This document shows, piece after piece, positions 1 through 6,889 of a DNA stretch of 10,395 bases. The notes under the pieces were generated by a model. That model did not search any database. It was given only the letters and a program-made list of their open reading frames with translations, and was not told where the DNA came from. Each line of letters starts with the position of its first letter. Within the stretch, counting starts at the first letter, position 1. Position numbers and translations under genes: made by a program. This stretch comes from Phycisphaerae bacterium (GTDB taxonomy: Bacteria > Planctomycetota > Phycisphaerae > Phycisphaerales > UBA1924), in contig JAEUIX010000074.1 in the NCBI GenBank assembly GCA_016794945.1, positions 1 through 10,395 on the forward strand, read 5' to 3'.

Positions 1-335
1 GCGGCGACTACAATGAAGTGAATCGGTCGATAAAAGTATGGACGGCCCGCTGTTGATCTATTACCAACGATAGCAGCGTCGGTGTTTTGCTTGTTTCGTT
101 TCACCGCGGAGTACGTGTGTTTCCATGAAACATACTTTGCGGCTGAAACACGTGCAATCGAGGCGTATTTCATCCGCCAAATTTTCCGTTCAACTCTCAC
201 ACCTCGATCTTGGACCATGTCGCAGCCAGATCAATTGCCGATCTGCGCGATCTGCAGCGATTTTCATGATCTGCAATGGGCCCATGTAATATTAAATCGG
301 CGGGCGTAGATAGGCCGCGAGCGATGCTGCGGTGT
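1..335. other. AT-richer non-coding stretch
   Basis: No convincing gene is visible here on either strand. Base composition is close to balanced, unlike the very GC-rich remainder. A 75-codon open frame (82-309, plus) is rich in Phe, Cys, Arg and Thr, matches no family I recognise and lacks the C- or G-ending codon bias of the real genes. An imperfect dyad lies at 115-135 (9-bp arms GTGTGTTTC and GAAACATAC around CAT). The heptamer GATCTGC occurs three times at 240-274. A weak GC stem-loop (315-332) lies just past the end of the minus-strand fragment but has no T-run. The stretch is probably intergenic DNA downstream of that fragment. Confidence 0.5.
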
Positions 336-458
336 TCAGGCCGTCACATCGGCGACGTGGTTCATGCTCGGCTCGGCCTCGAGCACACAGATCATCCCGT
401 TCGGTGCCGCCACCGGCCGCCCGATCCCGAATACGTTCGTGAGGTAAAGTTCGGTGTT
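336..458 (-). CDS. C-terminal fragment of an unidentified protein, cut off at a junction
   Basis: Read on the minus strand, 458 down to the TGA at 336-338 gives about 40 residues that look like true protein: [13 protein letters not shown], then [17 protein letters not shown], ending HVADVTA. By my count 34 of 40 codons end in G or C. Gly is always GGG and Pro always CCG, as in the other minus-strand genes here. The plus-strand reading of the same DNA is a poor protein rich in Arg, His and Pro. Upstream on the minus strand (above 459) the frame runs on only as the antisense shadow of typA, so the rest of this gene is absent. Alternating strand-like segments (ELYLTN, ICVLEAE) would suit the last blade of a beta-propeller, but that is a guess. 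Family unknown. Confidence 0.5.
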   Translation of the reverse strand, partial: NTELYLTNVFGIGRPVAAPNGMICVLEAEPSMNHVADVTA

Positions 459-2180
459 GTGCGCGGCATCACCATCTTCTCCAAGAACTGTGCCGTCTGG
501 TACACGCCCCAGGGCCAGTCCAGCCCCACCCTCATCAACATCATCGACACCCCCGGCCACGCCGACTTCGGCGGCGAGGTCGAACGCGTCCTGCGCATGG
601 CCGACGGCTGCCTCCTGCTCGTCGACGCCTTCGACGGCCCCATGCCCCAGACCCGCTTCGTGCTCACCAAGGCCCTGGCCCAGGGCCTCAAGCCCATCGT
701 CGTCATCAACAAGTGCGACCGCCCGGGCGCCCGCCCCAACGAGGTCCACCACGAGGTCTTCGACCTGCTCGTCGAGATCGGCGCCGAGGAGCACGCCATG
801 GACTTCCCGGTGGTCTTCGCCTCCGCCCGCGAGGGCTGGGCCTCCACCGACCTGGCCACCGCCAACGCCAAGGACTCCAAGGACCTCCGCCCGCTCTTCG
901 AGGCCATCGTCCGGCACGTCCCCGCGCCCAAGGACGACCCCACCGCGCCACTGCAGATGCTCGTCACCACCCTCGACTACTCCGACTACGTCGGCCGCAT
1001 CGGCATCGGCCGCGTCTACTCCGGCGTCATCCGCCCCGGCCAGACCGTCACCAGCATCAAGCGCGATGGTTCCAGGGTCAACAGCCGCGTCGGCAAGCTC
1101 TACCGCTTCCACGGTCTCGGCCGCGCCGAGACCGACGAGGTCCACGCCGGCGACCTCTGCGCCGTCGTCGGCCTCGAGTCCGTCGACATCGGCGACACCA
1201 TCGCCGACCCCGCGGCGCCCAACGCCCTGCCGCCCGTCACCGTCGACGAGCCCACCATCACCATGGTCTTCCGCGTCAACGACTCGCCCTTCGGCGGCAC
1301 CGAGGGCTCCCTCGTCACCAGCCGCCAGATCCGCGACCGCCTCGAACGCGAGTGCCAGACCAACGTCGCCATGCGCATCGACGCCGGCCGCAACGGCGAC
1401 GAGTTCGCCGTCTCCGGACGAGGCCTGCTCCACCTGGGCATCCTCCTCGAAACCATGCGCCGCGAAGGCTTCGAACTCGCCGTCGGCAAGCCCGAGGTCA
1501 TCACCAAGGTCGTCGACGGCGTCGTCCACGAGCCCGTCGAGCTCCTGGTCATCGACGTGCCCCCCTCCGCCGTCGGCCCCGTCATGGAGCTCGTCGGCTC
1601 CCGCCGCGGCGAACTCCGCAACATGGACACCCGCTCCGACACCCTCACCCACCTGCAGTTCGAGATCCCCTCCCGCGGCATCATCGGCCTGCGCAGCAAG
1701 GTCCTCACCGCCACCCAGGGCGAGGGCGTCATGCACCACTCCTTCCTCAAGTACGCCCCCGCCCACGGCGAGACCGTTCACCGCTCCCAGGGCGTCCTCA
1801 TCGCCATCGACGGCGGCGACGTCACCACCTACGCCTGCGAGGGCCTCGCCGAGCGCGGCGTGCTCTTCGTCGTCCCGCAGGACAAGGTCTACGCCGGCCA
1901 AATCATCGGCGAGCACAACCGCGACAACGACCTGCCCGTCAACATCACCCGCGCCAAGCAGCTCACCAACTTCCGCGTCGCCAGCAAGGAGCAGACCGTC
2001 GTCCTCAAGGCCGCGCGCAAGCTCAGCCTCGAGGCCGCGCTCGAGTACATCGAGGACGACGAGCTCGTCGAGATCACCCCCAAGTCCGTCCGGCTCCGCA
2101 AGCGCATCCTCGACGAGGCCATGCGCAAGCGCGCCGAACGCCAGTCCCGCGACCGCGAGGCCGCCGGCGCGGGCGCCTGA
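459..2180 (+). CDS. typA: Translational GTPase TypA/BipA, missing its N-terminal P-loop
   Basis: TypA/BipA is a ribosome-associated translational GTPase of the EF-G/LepA superfamily, involved in ribosome assembly and stress or cold adaptation. Homology begins at RGITIF (462), the end of switch I. G3 (DTPGH, 546-560), G4 (NKCD, 708-719) and a G5-like SAREG follow, then domain II ([11 protein letters not shown]), the EF-G-like domain ([14 protein letters not shown]), [11 protein letters not shown], and the BipA C-terminal region ending in [18 protein letters not shown]. About 572 residues of a usual ~610 are present. The normal first ~50 residues, with the GHVDHGKTT-type P-loop, are absent; the open frame continues upstream to an ATG at 276 but encodes unrelated, non-protein-like sequence. 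GTG 459 is only the first in-frame start at the homology boundary, with GAGG at 441-444, and I do not claim it is used. As written, the product could not bind GTP normally. It is convergent with lpxA, 16 nt apart. Confidence 0.9.
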   Translation: MRGITIFSKNCAVWYTPQGQSSPTLINIIDTPGHADFGGEVERVLRMADGCLLLVDAFDGPMPQTRFVLTKALAQGLKPIVVINKCDRPGARPNEVHHEVFDLLVEIGAEEHAMDFPVVFASAREGWASTDLATANAKDSKDLRPLFEAIVRHVPAPKDDPTAPLQMLVTTLDYSDYVGRIGIGRVYSGVIRPGQTVTSIKRDGSRVNSRVGKLYRFHGLGRAETDEVHAGDLCAVVGLESVDIGDTIADPAAPNALPPVTVDEPTITMVFRVNDSPFGGTEGSLVTSRQIRDRLERECQTNVAMRIDAGRNGDEFAVSGRGLLHLGILLETMRREGFELAVGKPEVITKVVDGVVHEPVELLVIDVPPSAVGPVMELVGSRRGELRNMDTRSDTLTHLQFEIPSRGIIGLRSKVLTATQGEGVMHHSFLKYAPAHGETVHRSQGVLIAIDGGDVTTYACEGLAERGVLFVVPQDKVYAGQIIGEHNRDNDLPVNITRAKQLTNFRVASKEQTVVLKAARKLSLEAALEYIEDDELVEITPKSVRLRKRILDEAMRKRAERQSRDREAAGAGA

Positions 2181-2196
2181 TCCCGGCGCACGCCCC

Positions 2197-3096
2197 TCAG
2201 TCCGCCGTCTCTTCCACCAGCTCCGCCGCCGTGCCCCCGCCCGTCAGCCAGCGCAGCCACGCCAGCATCTGGCGCGGCGGCTTGCCCGAGCCGGCGCAGA
2301 TCGGCCGCTTGGCCTCCGCGACGAACGTTGCCATCTCCGCCACCAGCGCGCTGCTCAGCGCCTGCTCCCCCAGCCGCGCCAGCATCTCCTCGCGCCCCAG
2401 CGACGGCCGCAGCGCCGTGCGGAAAGCCCGGCGCACCGCCGTGATCTCGTCCCGCGCATAGCCCCCGCGCCGCAGCCCGATCACGTTGATCCCCGTCAGC
2501 TGGTTCCGCTCCACCGCCATGCAGAACGGCGGCACGTCCGTCGTCTGCCGCGTCCCGCCCCCCAGGAAGCTCATCCGCCCGATCCGCGTGAACTGGTGCA
2601 GCAGCGCGCCGCCGCCCATCGTCGCCTGGTCGCCCACGCGCCCGTGCCCGCCCACGCACGAGTTGTTCACCATCACCACCCGGTTGCCCACGTGCGCATC
2701 GTGCCCCACGTGCGCGCACGCCATCATGAACACCCCGTCGCCCACCACCGTCGGCGCCTCGGCCTTCGTCGCCGCGTGCACCGTCACGTGCTCGCGCAGC
2801 GTGCACCCCGCGCCGATCCGCACGCCCGCCGACGGATCACCCGCCTTGAACTTCGCGTCCTGCCCCGGCGCCCCAACGCACGCGTACGGGTACACCACCG
2901 TCCCCGCGCCGATCTCCACTGGCCCCGTCCGTCCGCTGATCCACGCCGGCCCGATGATCCGCACACCCTCTCCCAGCCGCACCCGCCCGGAAATCTGACA
3001 CCCCGGCCCGATCTCGCACCCGGCGCCGATCTCCACCTCCCCCGTCACCTGCGCAGTCGGATCAACCATCGGTGGGCCAAGATCGGGCGTTGGCAT
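2197..3096 (-). CDS. lpxA: UDP-N-acetylglucosamine acyltransferase LpxA
   Basis: LpxA transfers a 3-hydroxyacyl chain from ACP to the 3-OH of UDP-GlcNAc, the first step of lipid A synthesis, in the cytoplasm. The 299-residue product opens with hexapeptide repeats of the left-handed beta-helix (VEIGAGCEIGPGCQISG, residues 21-37 onward). It has the LpxA active-site block AHVGHD (128-133), with His132 matching the E. coli catalytic His125. His129, His151 and His167 (HQF) are the other conserved histidines. GINVIGLRRGGY (202-213) starts the helical C-terminal domain, as in E. coli GVNIEGLKRRGF. The family is usually ~262 residues, and the extra length here is mostly at the C-terminus. ATG 3096 is preferred because TAGGCT (3103-3108) sits 6 nt before it. 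ATG 3069 (MVDPTAQV) also resembles the family start but has no Shine-Dalgarno. No other lipid A gene is adjacent. The gene implies an LPS-type outer membrane. Confidence 0.92.
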   Translation of the reverse strand: MPTPDLGPPMVDPTAQVTGEVEIGAGCEIGPGCQISGRVRLGEGVRIIGPAWISGRTGPVEIGAGTVVYPYACVGAPGQDAKFKAGDPSAGVRIGAGCTLREHVTVHAATKAEAPTVVGDGVFMMACAHVGHDAHVGNRVVMVNNSCVGGHGRVGDQATMGGGALLHQFTRIGRMSFLGGGTRQTTDVPPFCMAVERNQLTGINVIGLRRGGYARDEITAVRRAFRTALRPSLGREEMLARLGEQALSSALVAEMATFVAEAKRPICAGSGKPPRQMLAWLRWLTGGGTAAELVEETAD

Positions 3097-3102
3097 GCGC
3101 TG

Positions 3103-3108
3103 AGCCTA
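3103..3108 (-). promoter_or_regulatory. Predicted -10 element of lpxA (TAGGCT)
   Basis: On the minus strand TAGGCT lies 6 nt before the lpxA ATG at 3096. It fits the TANNNT pattern seen at other unit-leading genes here. Transcription would start at or next to the ATG, giving a leaderless mRNA. No convincing -35 is visible. This is the least A/T-rich of the set. Confidence 0.5.
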
Positions 3109-3214
3109 GCGCGCCCGACGCCCCAACCCCCGGAATTCTCCCACTTTCCGACCCCGTTCCCCCCGGTTCCCGGCCCCGTCGCACCCCCCGCTGGTCCGCC
3201 TCCACAACCGCCGC

Positions 3215-3220
3215 TACCAT
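3215..3220 (+). promoter_or_regulatory. Predicted -10 element of rplU (TACCAT)
   Basis: TACCAT occurs in the lpxA-rplU gap, identical to the hexamer upstream of the ion-channel gene. It predicts a transcript start near 3227 and a leader of about 70 nt carrying a Shine-Dalgarno. TGGTCC 17 nt upstream is only a weak -35 match. Confidence 0.45.
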
Positions 3221-3238
3221 CCCGACCCCGCGGCGACA

Positions 3239-3274
3239 CCGGCCCATCCAAGCCGGGCCTTCCGGCCCCCCGGC
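3239..3274 (+). other. GC-rich hairpins in the rplU leader
   Basis: In the predicted rplU leader, CCGGC (3239-3243) can pair with GCCGG (3252-3256). Alternatively GGGCC (3255-3259) can pair with GGCCC (3264-3268) around a TTCC loop, and GCCGG (3252-3256) with CCGGC (3270-3274). The pairings compete. Ribosomal-protein leaders are often autoregulatory, but such stems are also common by chance in GC-rich DNA. No known L21 leader motif was recognised. Confidence 0.2.
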
Positions 3275-3286
3275 GAGCGCGGACAA

Positions 3287-3292
3287 GTGAGG
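3287..3292 (+). promoter_or_regulatory. Shine-Dalgarno of rplU (GTGAGG)
   Basis: GTGAGG ends 5 nt before the ATG at 3298 and fixes the start. It is one of only two clear Shine-Dalgarno sequences in the window. Confidence 0.75.
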
Positions 3293-3297
3293 TCCCG

Positions 3298-3630
3298 ATG
3301 TACGCAGTCATCCAAGAGGGCGGCGCCCAGCGCAAGGTCGCCAAGGACGAGATCTTCCTGGCCGACCTGCTCGACGAGGGCAAGGCCGCCAAGGGCAAGT
3401 CCTTCACGTTCGACAAGGTCCTGGCCGTCGGCCCCGGCGACGGCAAGACCGCCGCCAAGATCGGCCTGCCCTTCGTCGCCGGCGCTTCGGTCACCGTCGA
3501 AGTGATCGACCCGCTCGTCCAGGGCGACAAGATCTTCATCCACAAGTTCCGCCGCCGCAAGGGCTTCAAGAAGAAGACCGGCCACCGCCAGTCCTACACC
3601 CGCGTCAAGGTCACCGCCATCAAGGGCTGA
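3298..3630 (+). CDS. rplU: 50S ribosomal protein L21
   Basis: L21 is a small protein of the large ribosomal subunit that binds 23S rRNA. The 110-residue product has the family's order: MYAVIQEGGAQRKVAKDE at the start, VLAVG in the middle, VTVEVIDP, then the highly basic rRNA-binding stretch KFRRRKGFKKKTGHRQSYTRVKVTAIKG. In E. coli the corresponding parts are MYAVFQSGGKQHRV and YRRRKHYRKQQGHRQWFT. Length is typical. The start is supported by GTGAGG at 3287-3292. In many bacteria rplU is followed directly by rpmA (L27); here it is alone, closed by a strong intrinsic terminator and followed by an opposing gene. Codons end almost uniformly in C where possible, as in the other plus-strand genes. 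Confidence 0.95.
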   Translation: MYAVIQEGGAQRKVAKDEIFLADLLDEGKAAKGKSFTFDKVLAVGPGDGKTAAKIGLPFVAGASVTVEVIDPLVQGDKIFIHKFRRRKGFKKKTGHRQSYTRVKVTAIKG

Positions 3631-3658
3631 GTTCGCCCCCGCCGTTCGAACGACCCAC

Positions 3659-3691
3659 GGGCCCCGGTTCATCCCGGGGCCTGTTCTTTTT
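3659..3691 (+). terminator. Rho-independent terminator of rplU
   Basis: A 9-bp GC stem pairs GGGCCCCGG (3659-3667) with 3674-3682, the outermost pair being a G-T wobble. The loop is TTCATC and the T-rich tail is TGTTCTTTTT (3682-3691). It lies 28 nt after the rplU stop. On the minus strand the T-run is absent, so it should act only on rplU, not on the opposing asparaginase-family gene. Confidence 0.88.
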
Positions 3692-3697
3692 CCGGCT

Positions 3698-4231
3698 TCA
3701 TCGAGCAGCCCGCACGAACGTCCCGCGATCCCGGTCCTTCACCACCCCCGGGAACCGCAGCGCCCGCCCGTGCGCCGCCACGTACACCCCGGGCCCCACC
3801 GCCCCGCCCGCCGCGAACAGCGCCTCGGTCAGGTTCTGCAGCGCATCGCTCCGCTTCATCTCGTACGGCCGCATCGCCCCCGTCAGCACCACCGCCGCCC
3901 GCGGCCCGCCGTCGGCCGCCAGGTCCCGCGCCAGCCGCTCGCCCGTCTGGCACAGTGTGTCCGTCCCGTGCAGGATCACCACACCGTCGCACGGCCCTTC
4001 GCTCCCCGCCAGCGCGCGCCGCACCGCCGCGACGACAGCCGCCCGATCGTCGTCGGTCATCACCAGGCTGTCCTTGCTCATCAGCTCCACCGTGTGCACC
4101 CGGGTCTCCTCCAGGCGCAACTGGTCCAGCATCTCGCGGATCATCGTGCCGCGGTTCTCCAGCGCCCCCGTGCGTTCGTCGTAGACCTTCTCGATGGTGC
4201 CGCCGGTGGTCAGCAGCGTCAGGTGCCGCAT
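3698..4231 (-). CDS. Single-domain asparaginase-family protein
   Basis: The 177-residue product matches only the N-terminal catalytic domain of L-asparaginases, which are usually ~330 residues. Asparaginases hydrolyse L-Asn to L-Asp and ammonia. Visible motifs are TTGGTIEK (8-15, nucleophile-type Thr12), a nearby Tyr17, HGTDT (88-92, with the Thr-Asp pair), TGAMRP (117-122), SDALQNL (128-134) and VVKDRDRGTF (163-172), where Lys165 matches the triad lysine. All main catalytic motifs of the domain are therefore kept. The frame ends in TGA shortly after the last motif and nothing resembling the second domain follows, so this is probably a genuine short family rather than a broken gene. ATG 4231 is chosen because MRHLTLLTTGGT is the family's usual start and TATCCT lies 6 nt before it. 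No signal peptide is seen, so it is probably cytoplasmic. Diverges from the sugar dehydrogenase gene across 97 nt. Substrate unproven. Confidence 0.83.
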   Translation of the reverse strand: MRHLTLLTTGGTIEKVYDERTGALENRGTMIREMLDQLRLEETRVHTVELMSKDSLVMTDDDRAAVVAAVRRALAGSEGPCDGVVILHGTDTLCQTGERLARDLAADGGPRAAVVLTGAMRPYEMKRSDALQNLTEALFAAGGAVGPGVYVAAHGRALRFPGVVKDRDRGTFVRAAR

Positions 4232-4237
4232 GGGCCG

Positions 4238-4243
4238 AGGATA
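4238..4243 (-). promoter_or_regulatory. Predicted -10 element of the asparaginase-family gene (TATCCT)
   Basis: On the minus strand TATCCT ends exactly 6 nt before ATG 4231, and no Shine-Dalgarno is seen between. This predicts a leaderless transcript. It faces the opposite promoter at 4317-4322. Confidence 0.6.
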
Positions 4244-4316
4244 GGGGGCGAATCCCCCGTTCAGCCCTCCGCGAATCCAAGGCCGTCCGGCGCCCCCGGT
4301 TCGCACCCCGCCACGG

Positions 4317-4322
4317 TACCCT
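4317..4322 (+). promoter_or_regulatory. Predicted -10 element of the sugar dehydrogenase gene (TACCCT)
   Basis: TACCCT, preceded by GG, ends exactly 6 nt before ATG 4329. No Shine-Dalgarno and no clear -35 are present. Same spacing as the other predicted leaderless promoters. Confidence 0.6.
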
Positions 4323-4328
4323 TCTGCC

Positions 4329-5516
4329 ATGAGCACGCTCCTCCCGCTGTCCCTCGTTCTCGCGCTCGCCGCGCAGCCCGCCCCCACCGCGCCCGCCGCC
4401 GGCCAGCCCAAGGCCCCGTCGGCCCCCGCCCCGGCCGGCCCCTCCGACGTCATGACCGTCGGCGATGTGAAGTACCGCGTCGAGACCGTCGTCGAGAAGG
4501 CCGACATCCCCTGGACCATCACCTGGGACCACACCGGCGCGCTCTGGTTCACCGAGCGATCCGGCAAGGTCAAGGTCCTCCGCAACGGCGAACTCTCCAC
4601 CGTCTACGAGGTCAAGGACCTCAAGCACCGCATCGGCGCCGAGGTCGGCCTCATGGGCCTCGAACTGCACCCCGACTTCAAGTCCAACGGTTACGTCTAC
4701 ATCTCCTACGGACACAAGACCGACAACGACGTCCGCGTCGTCCGCCTCAAATACGACGCCAAGGCCAACGCCCTGTCCGACGAAACCATCATCCTCAAGG
4801 GCATGCCCGCCGGCCCCAACCACGCCGGCTGTGCCCTGCGCTTCGGCCCCGACGGCAAGCTCTACATCACCATGGGCGAGATGTTCCAGCGCGACCGCGC
4901 CCAGAAGCTCGACGACCTCGGCGGCAAGATCTTCCGCGTCAACGACGACGGCTCGGCCCCCAAGGACAACCCCTTCGTCAACACCCCCGGCGCCCGCCCC
5001 GAGGTCTGGGTCTACGGCGTCCGAAACCCCCAGGGCATCGACTGGCAGCCCGGCACCGGCCGCATGTTCGAGACCGAGCACGGCCCCAGCGGCGAACTCA
5101 CCACCGCCGGAGACGAACTCAACTTCATCGAGAAGGGCAAGAACTACGGCTGGCCCGCCATCCATCACATGCAGTCCAAGGACGGCATGGTCACCCCGCT
5201 CTTCGAATGGTCCCCCGCCATCGCCCCCGGCTCCGGCCGCTTCTACACCGGCGACCTCTTCCCCCAATGGAAGGGTTCCTTCCTCGTCGGCGCGCTCCGC
5301 GGCACCAGCATCATCCGCATCACCCTCGACCCCAGCGCCCCCGACGGCGCCTCCGCCTACAAGGGCCAGGAACGCATCCTCACCGGCTTCGGCCGCATCC
5401 GCGCCGTCGCCACAGGACCCGACGGCGCCATCTACTTCTCCACCAGCAACAAGGACGGCCGCGGCCGCCCCGCCCCCAACGACGACCGCATCTGCCGCAT
5501 CGTCCCCGCGAAGTAG
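4329..5516 (+). CDS. Secreted PQQ-dependent sugar dehydrogenase (GSDH family)
   Basis: The 395-residue product belongs to the soluble glucose/sorbosone and aldose sugar dehydrogenase family (PF07995), six-bladed beta-propellers that oxidise sugars using PQQ outside the cytoplasm. It begins with a short hydrophobic export signal (residues 2-15, STLLPLSLVLALAA), then a low-complexity Pro/Ala linker to about 38. Propeller motifs follow: GLMGLELHPDF (107-117), NHAGCALRFGPDGKLYI (164-180; His165 is at the family's catalytic-base position), LGGKIFRVNDDGS, GVRNPQG (230-236, the PQQ-contacting Arg), TEHGP (249-253), GDELN (261-265) and GKNYGWP (270-276). Unlike the related minus-strand gene at 8249-9718 it has no cytochrome domain, so its electron acceptor is unknown. 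ATG 4329 is supported by the -10 hexamer 6 nt upstream. The secreted tandem DUF1080 gene follows on the same strand after 43 nt, with its own predicted promoter. Sugar specificity cannot be read from the sequence. Confidence 0.88.
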   Translation: MSTLLPLSLVLALAAQPAPTAPAAGQPKAPSAPAPAGPSDVMTVGDVKYRVETVVEKADIPWTITWDHTGALWFTERSGKVKVLRNGELSTVYEVKDLKHRIGAEVGLMGLELHPDFKSNGYVYISYGHKTDNDVRVVRLKYDAKANALSDETIILKGMPAGPNHAGCALRFGPDGKLYITMGEMFQRDRAQKLDDLGGKIFRVNDDGSAPKDNPFVNTPGARPEVWVYGVRNPQGIDWQPGTGRMFETEHGPSGELTTAGDELNFIEKGKNYGWPAIHHMQSKDGMVTPLFEWSPAIAPGSGRFYTGDLFPQWKGSFLVGALRGTSIIRITLDPSAPDGASAYKGQERILTGFGRIRAVATGPDGAIYFSTSNKDGRGRPAPNDDRICRIVPAK

Positions 5517-5547
5517 CCCGGCCCGGCCCGCGCCGGTCGGTTCTCGG

Positions 5548-5553
5548 TACACT
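5548..5553 (+). promoter_or_regulatory. Predicted -10 element of the DUF1080 gene (TACACT)
   Basis: TACACT, preceded by GG, ends exactly 6 nt before ATG 5560, with no Shine-Dalgarno. It lies in the 43-nt gap after the sugar dehydrogenase gene, so the DUF1080 gene probably has its own leaderless promoter in addition to any read-through. Confidence 0.6.
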
Positions 5554-5559
5554 GCGGGC

Positions 5560-6864
5560 ATGATCACCGCACTGCTCGCCGCCGCCGCGTCCTGCGCCAT
5601 CGCCTCCGCACAGCCCGTCGACGCCACCAGCGCCGCCGCCCTCAAGGCCGCGGGCTGGAGGTCCCTCAGCGGCTCCGACGCAGGCACGCTCTGGCGCGGC
5701 TACAAGCAGCGCTCCATGCCCGCCAAGGGCTGGACCTGGTCCGACGGCGTGCTGACCCACGCCGCCGGCGCCGGCGGCGGCGACATCATCACCACCGACC
5801 AGTTCGGCGACTTCGAGTTCGTCTGCCAGTTCCGCACCGCCCCCAAGGCCAACAGCGGCATCATCTACCGCCTCTCCGAGAAGCACGACGCCCCCTGGAT
5901 GACCGGCCCGGAATTCCAGGTGCTCGACGACGAGGGCAACAACCTCAAGCCCGACCACCAGCACTCCGCCGGCGCGCTCTACGACATCTTCGGCCCCGCC
6001 GAGAGCAAGAAGCTCCTGCCCGCCGGCCAGTGGAACGACGCCCGCATCCGCCTGCGCAACGGCGTCCTGCAGCACTGGCTCAACGGTCACAAGGTCGTCG
6101 AGTCCCTCTGCTTCGACGAGTCCGGCAGACCCACCCCCGAGTGGACCGCCAGGATCGCCGCCAGCAAGTTCAAGGGCTACGAGGGCTTCGGCGTCCAGAC
6201 GCGCGGCCACATCGCCCTGCAGGACCACGGCGACGAAGTCTCCTACCGCAACATCATGGTCCGCGACCTCGACGCGCCCCTGCCCGGCGAGGTCGCGCTC
6301 TTCAACGGCAAGGACCTCACCGGCTGGCAGGCCTTCGTGCCCGACCTGGCCGCCCAGGGCAAGGACCAGGCCTCGGTCTGGCGCGTCGAGAACGGCGTGC
6401 TCATCTGCTCCGGCTCCCCCGCCGGCTACATCCGCACCACCACGCCCCACACCAGCTACGTCCTCCGCCTGCAATGGCGCTTCAACCCCGTCACGAAGCA
6501 GGCCGGCAACAGCGGCGTGCTGCTCCGCGTCACCGGACCGGACAAGGTCTGGCCCAAGTCCATCGAGGCCCAGCTCCACTCCGGCAACGCCGGCGACTTC
6601 TGGAACATCGACAACTTCACCATGACCACCGACCCCGCCCGCACCAAGGGCCGCAACACCCGCAAGTCCAGGGCCGCCGAACGCCCCGTCGGCGAGTGGA
6701 ACGAGTACGAGATCATCGTCAACAAGGGCGACGTCATGCTCAAGGTCAACGGCGAGGAGGTCAACTTCGCCTACAACTGCGAGGTCATCCCCGGCTTCAT
6801 CGCCCTGCAGAGCGAGGGCGCCGAGATCCACTTCCGCAACATCCGCCTGGCCCCGCTCGACTGA
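5560..6864 (+). CDS. Secreted protein with two DUF1080 (3-keto-disaccharide hydrolase) domains
   Basis: The 434-residue product has an export signal (1-18, MITALLAAAASCAIASAQ) and two copies of the DUF1080 fold (PF06439, concanavalin-like beta-sandwich). Some members cleave 3-keto-glycosides; the family is greatly expanded in Planctomycetota. Domain 1 is about 31-236: WTWSDGVLTH, then ANSGIIYRL, TGPEFQVLDDEGN (115-127), WNDARIRLRNG and YRNIMVRDL. Domain 2 is about 244-433: EVALFNGKDLTGWQAF (244-259), GNSGVLLRVTG (316-326), SIEAQLHSGNAGDFW (334-348), WNEYEIIVNKG and FRNIRLAPLD. Repeated landmarks (NSG, E-Q at the centre, WN, RNI) show an internal duplication, although the copies have diverged. 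The start follows TACACT by 6 nt. The GNAT gene follows after 25 nt and is probably co-transcribed. An enzymatic role is inferred from the family, and a purely carbohydrate-binding role for one copy is possible. Confidence 0.87.
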   Translation: MITALLAAAASCAIASAQPVDATSAAALKAAGWRSLSGSDAGTLWRGYKQRSMPAKGWTWSDGVLTHAAGAGGGDIITTDQFGDFEFVCQFRTAPKANSGIIYRLSEKHDAPWMTGPEFQVLDDEGNNLKPDHQHSAGALYDIFGPAESKKLLPAGQWNDARIRLRNGVLQHWLNGHKVVESLCFDESGRPTPEWTARIAASKFKGYEGFGVQTRGHIALQDHGDEVSYRNIMVRDLDAPLPGEVALFNGKDLTGWQAFVPDLAAQGKDQASVWRVENGVLICSGSPAGYIRTTTPHTSYVLRLQWRFNPVTKQAGNSGVLLRVTGPDKVWPKSIEAQLHSGNAGDFWNIDNFTMTTDPARTKGRNTRKSRAAERPVGEWNEYEIIVNKGDVMLKVNGEEVNFAYNCEVIPGFIALQSEGAEIHFRNIRLAPLD

Positions 6865-6889
6865 GCCCGCCGCCGACCGGACCCTCCGC

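Noticed and set aside
240..274. Three copies of GATCTGC
   Set aside because: Short, irregular spacing (2 and 12 nt between copies), not near a visible start. Not enough to call an operator or repeat array.
82..309. 75-codon plus-strand open frame
   Set aside because: Atypical composition (many Phe, Cys, Arg), no G/C-ending codon bias, no recognisable family, and no TANNNT or Shine-Dalgarno at a sensible distance.
1..335. tRNA or other structured RNA gene
   Set aside because: No T-arm consensus, acceptor pairing, or RNase P, SRP or tmRNA signature was found on either strand.
445..450. TAAAGT as a promoter for a leaderless truncated typA
   Set aside because: The first in-frame GTG is 8 nt away rather than 5-6, and the DNA appears to be minus-strand coding sequence, so the match is probably chance.
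276..458. In-frame N-terminal extension of typA from ATG 276
   Set aside because: The translated segment is not protein-like, does not resemble the TypA N-terminus and lacks a P-loop. The opposite strand looks coding instead.
459..1916. Very long minus-strand open frame opposite typA
   Set aside because: Repetitive Gly, Ala, Asp, Val-rich translation typical of the antisense of GC-rich genes. Only its last 40 codons (336-458) look real.
3067..3069. Alternative lpxA start (MVDPTAQV)
   Set aside because: Resembles the family start, but neither a Shine-Dalgarno nor a TANNNT at 6 nt supports it, whereas ATG 3096 has TAGGCT. Not fully excluded.
454..3297. Plus-strand frame running through typA and antisense to lpxA into rplU
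   Set aside because: The part before rplU is low-complexity Ser/Pro/Ala/Arg, a frame shadow. Only the rplU part is a real protein.
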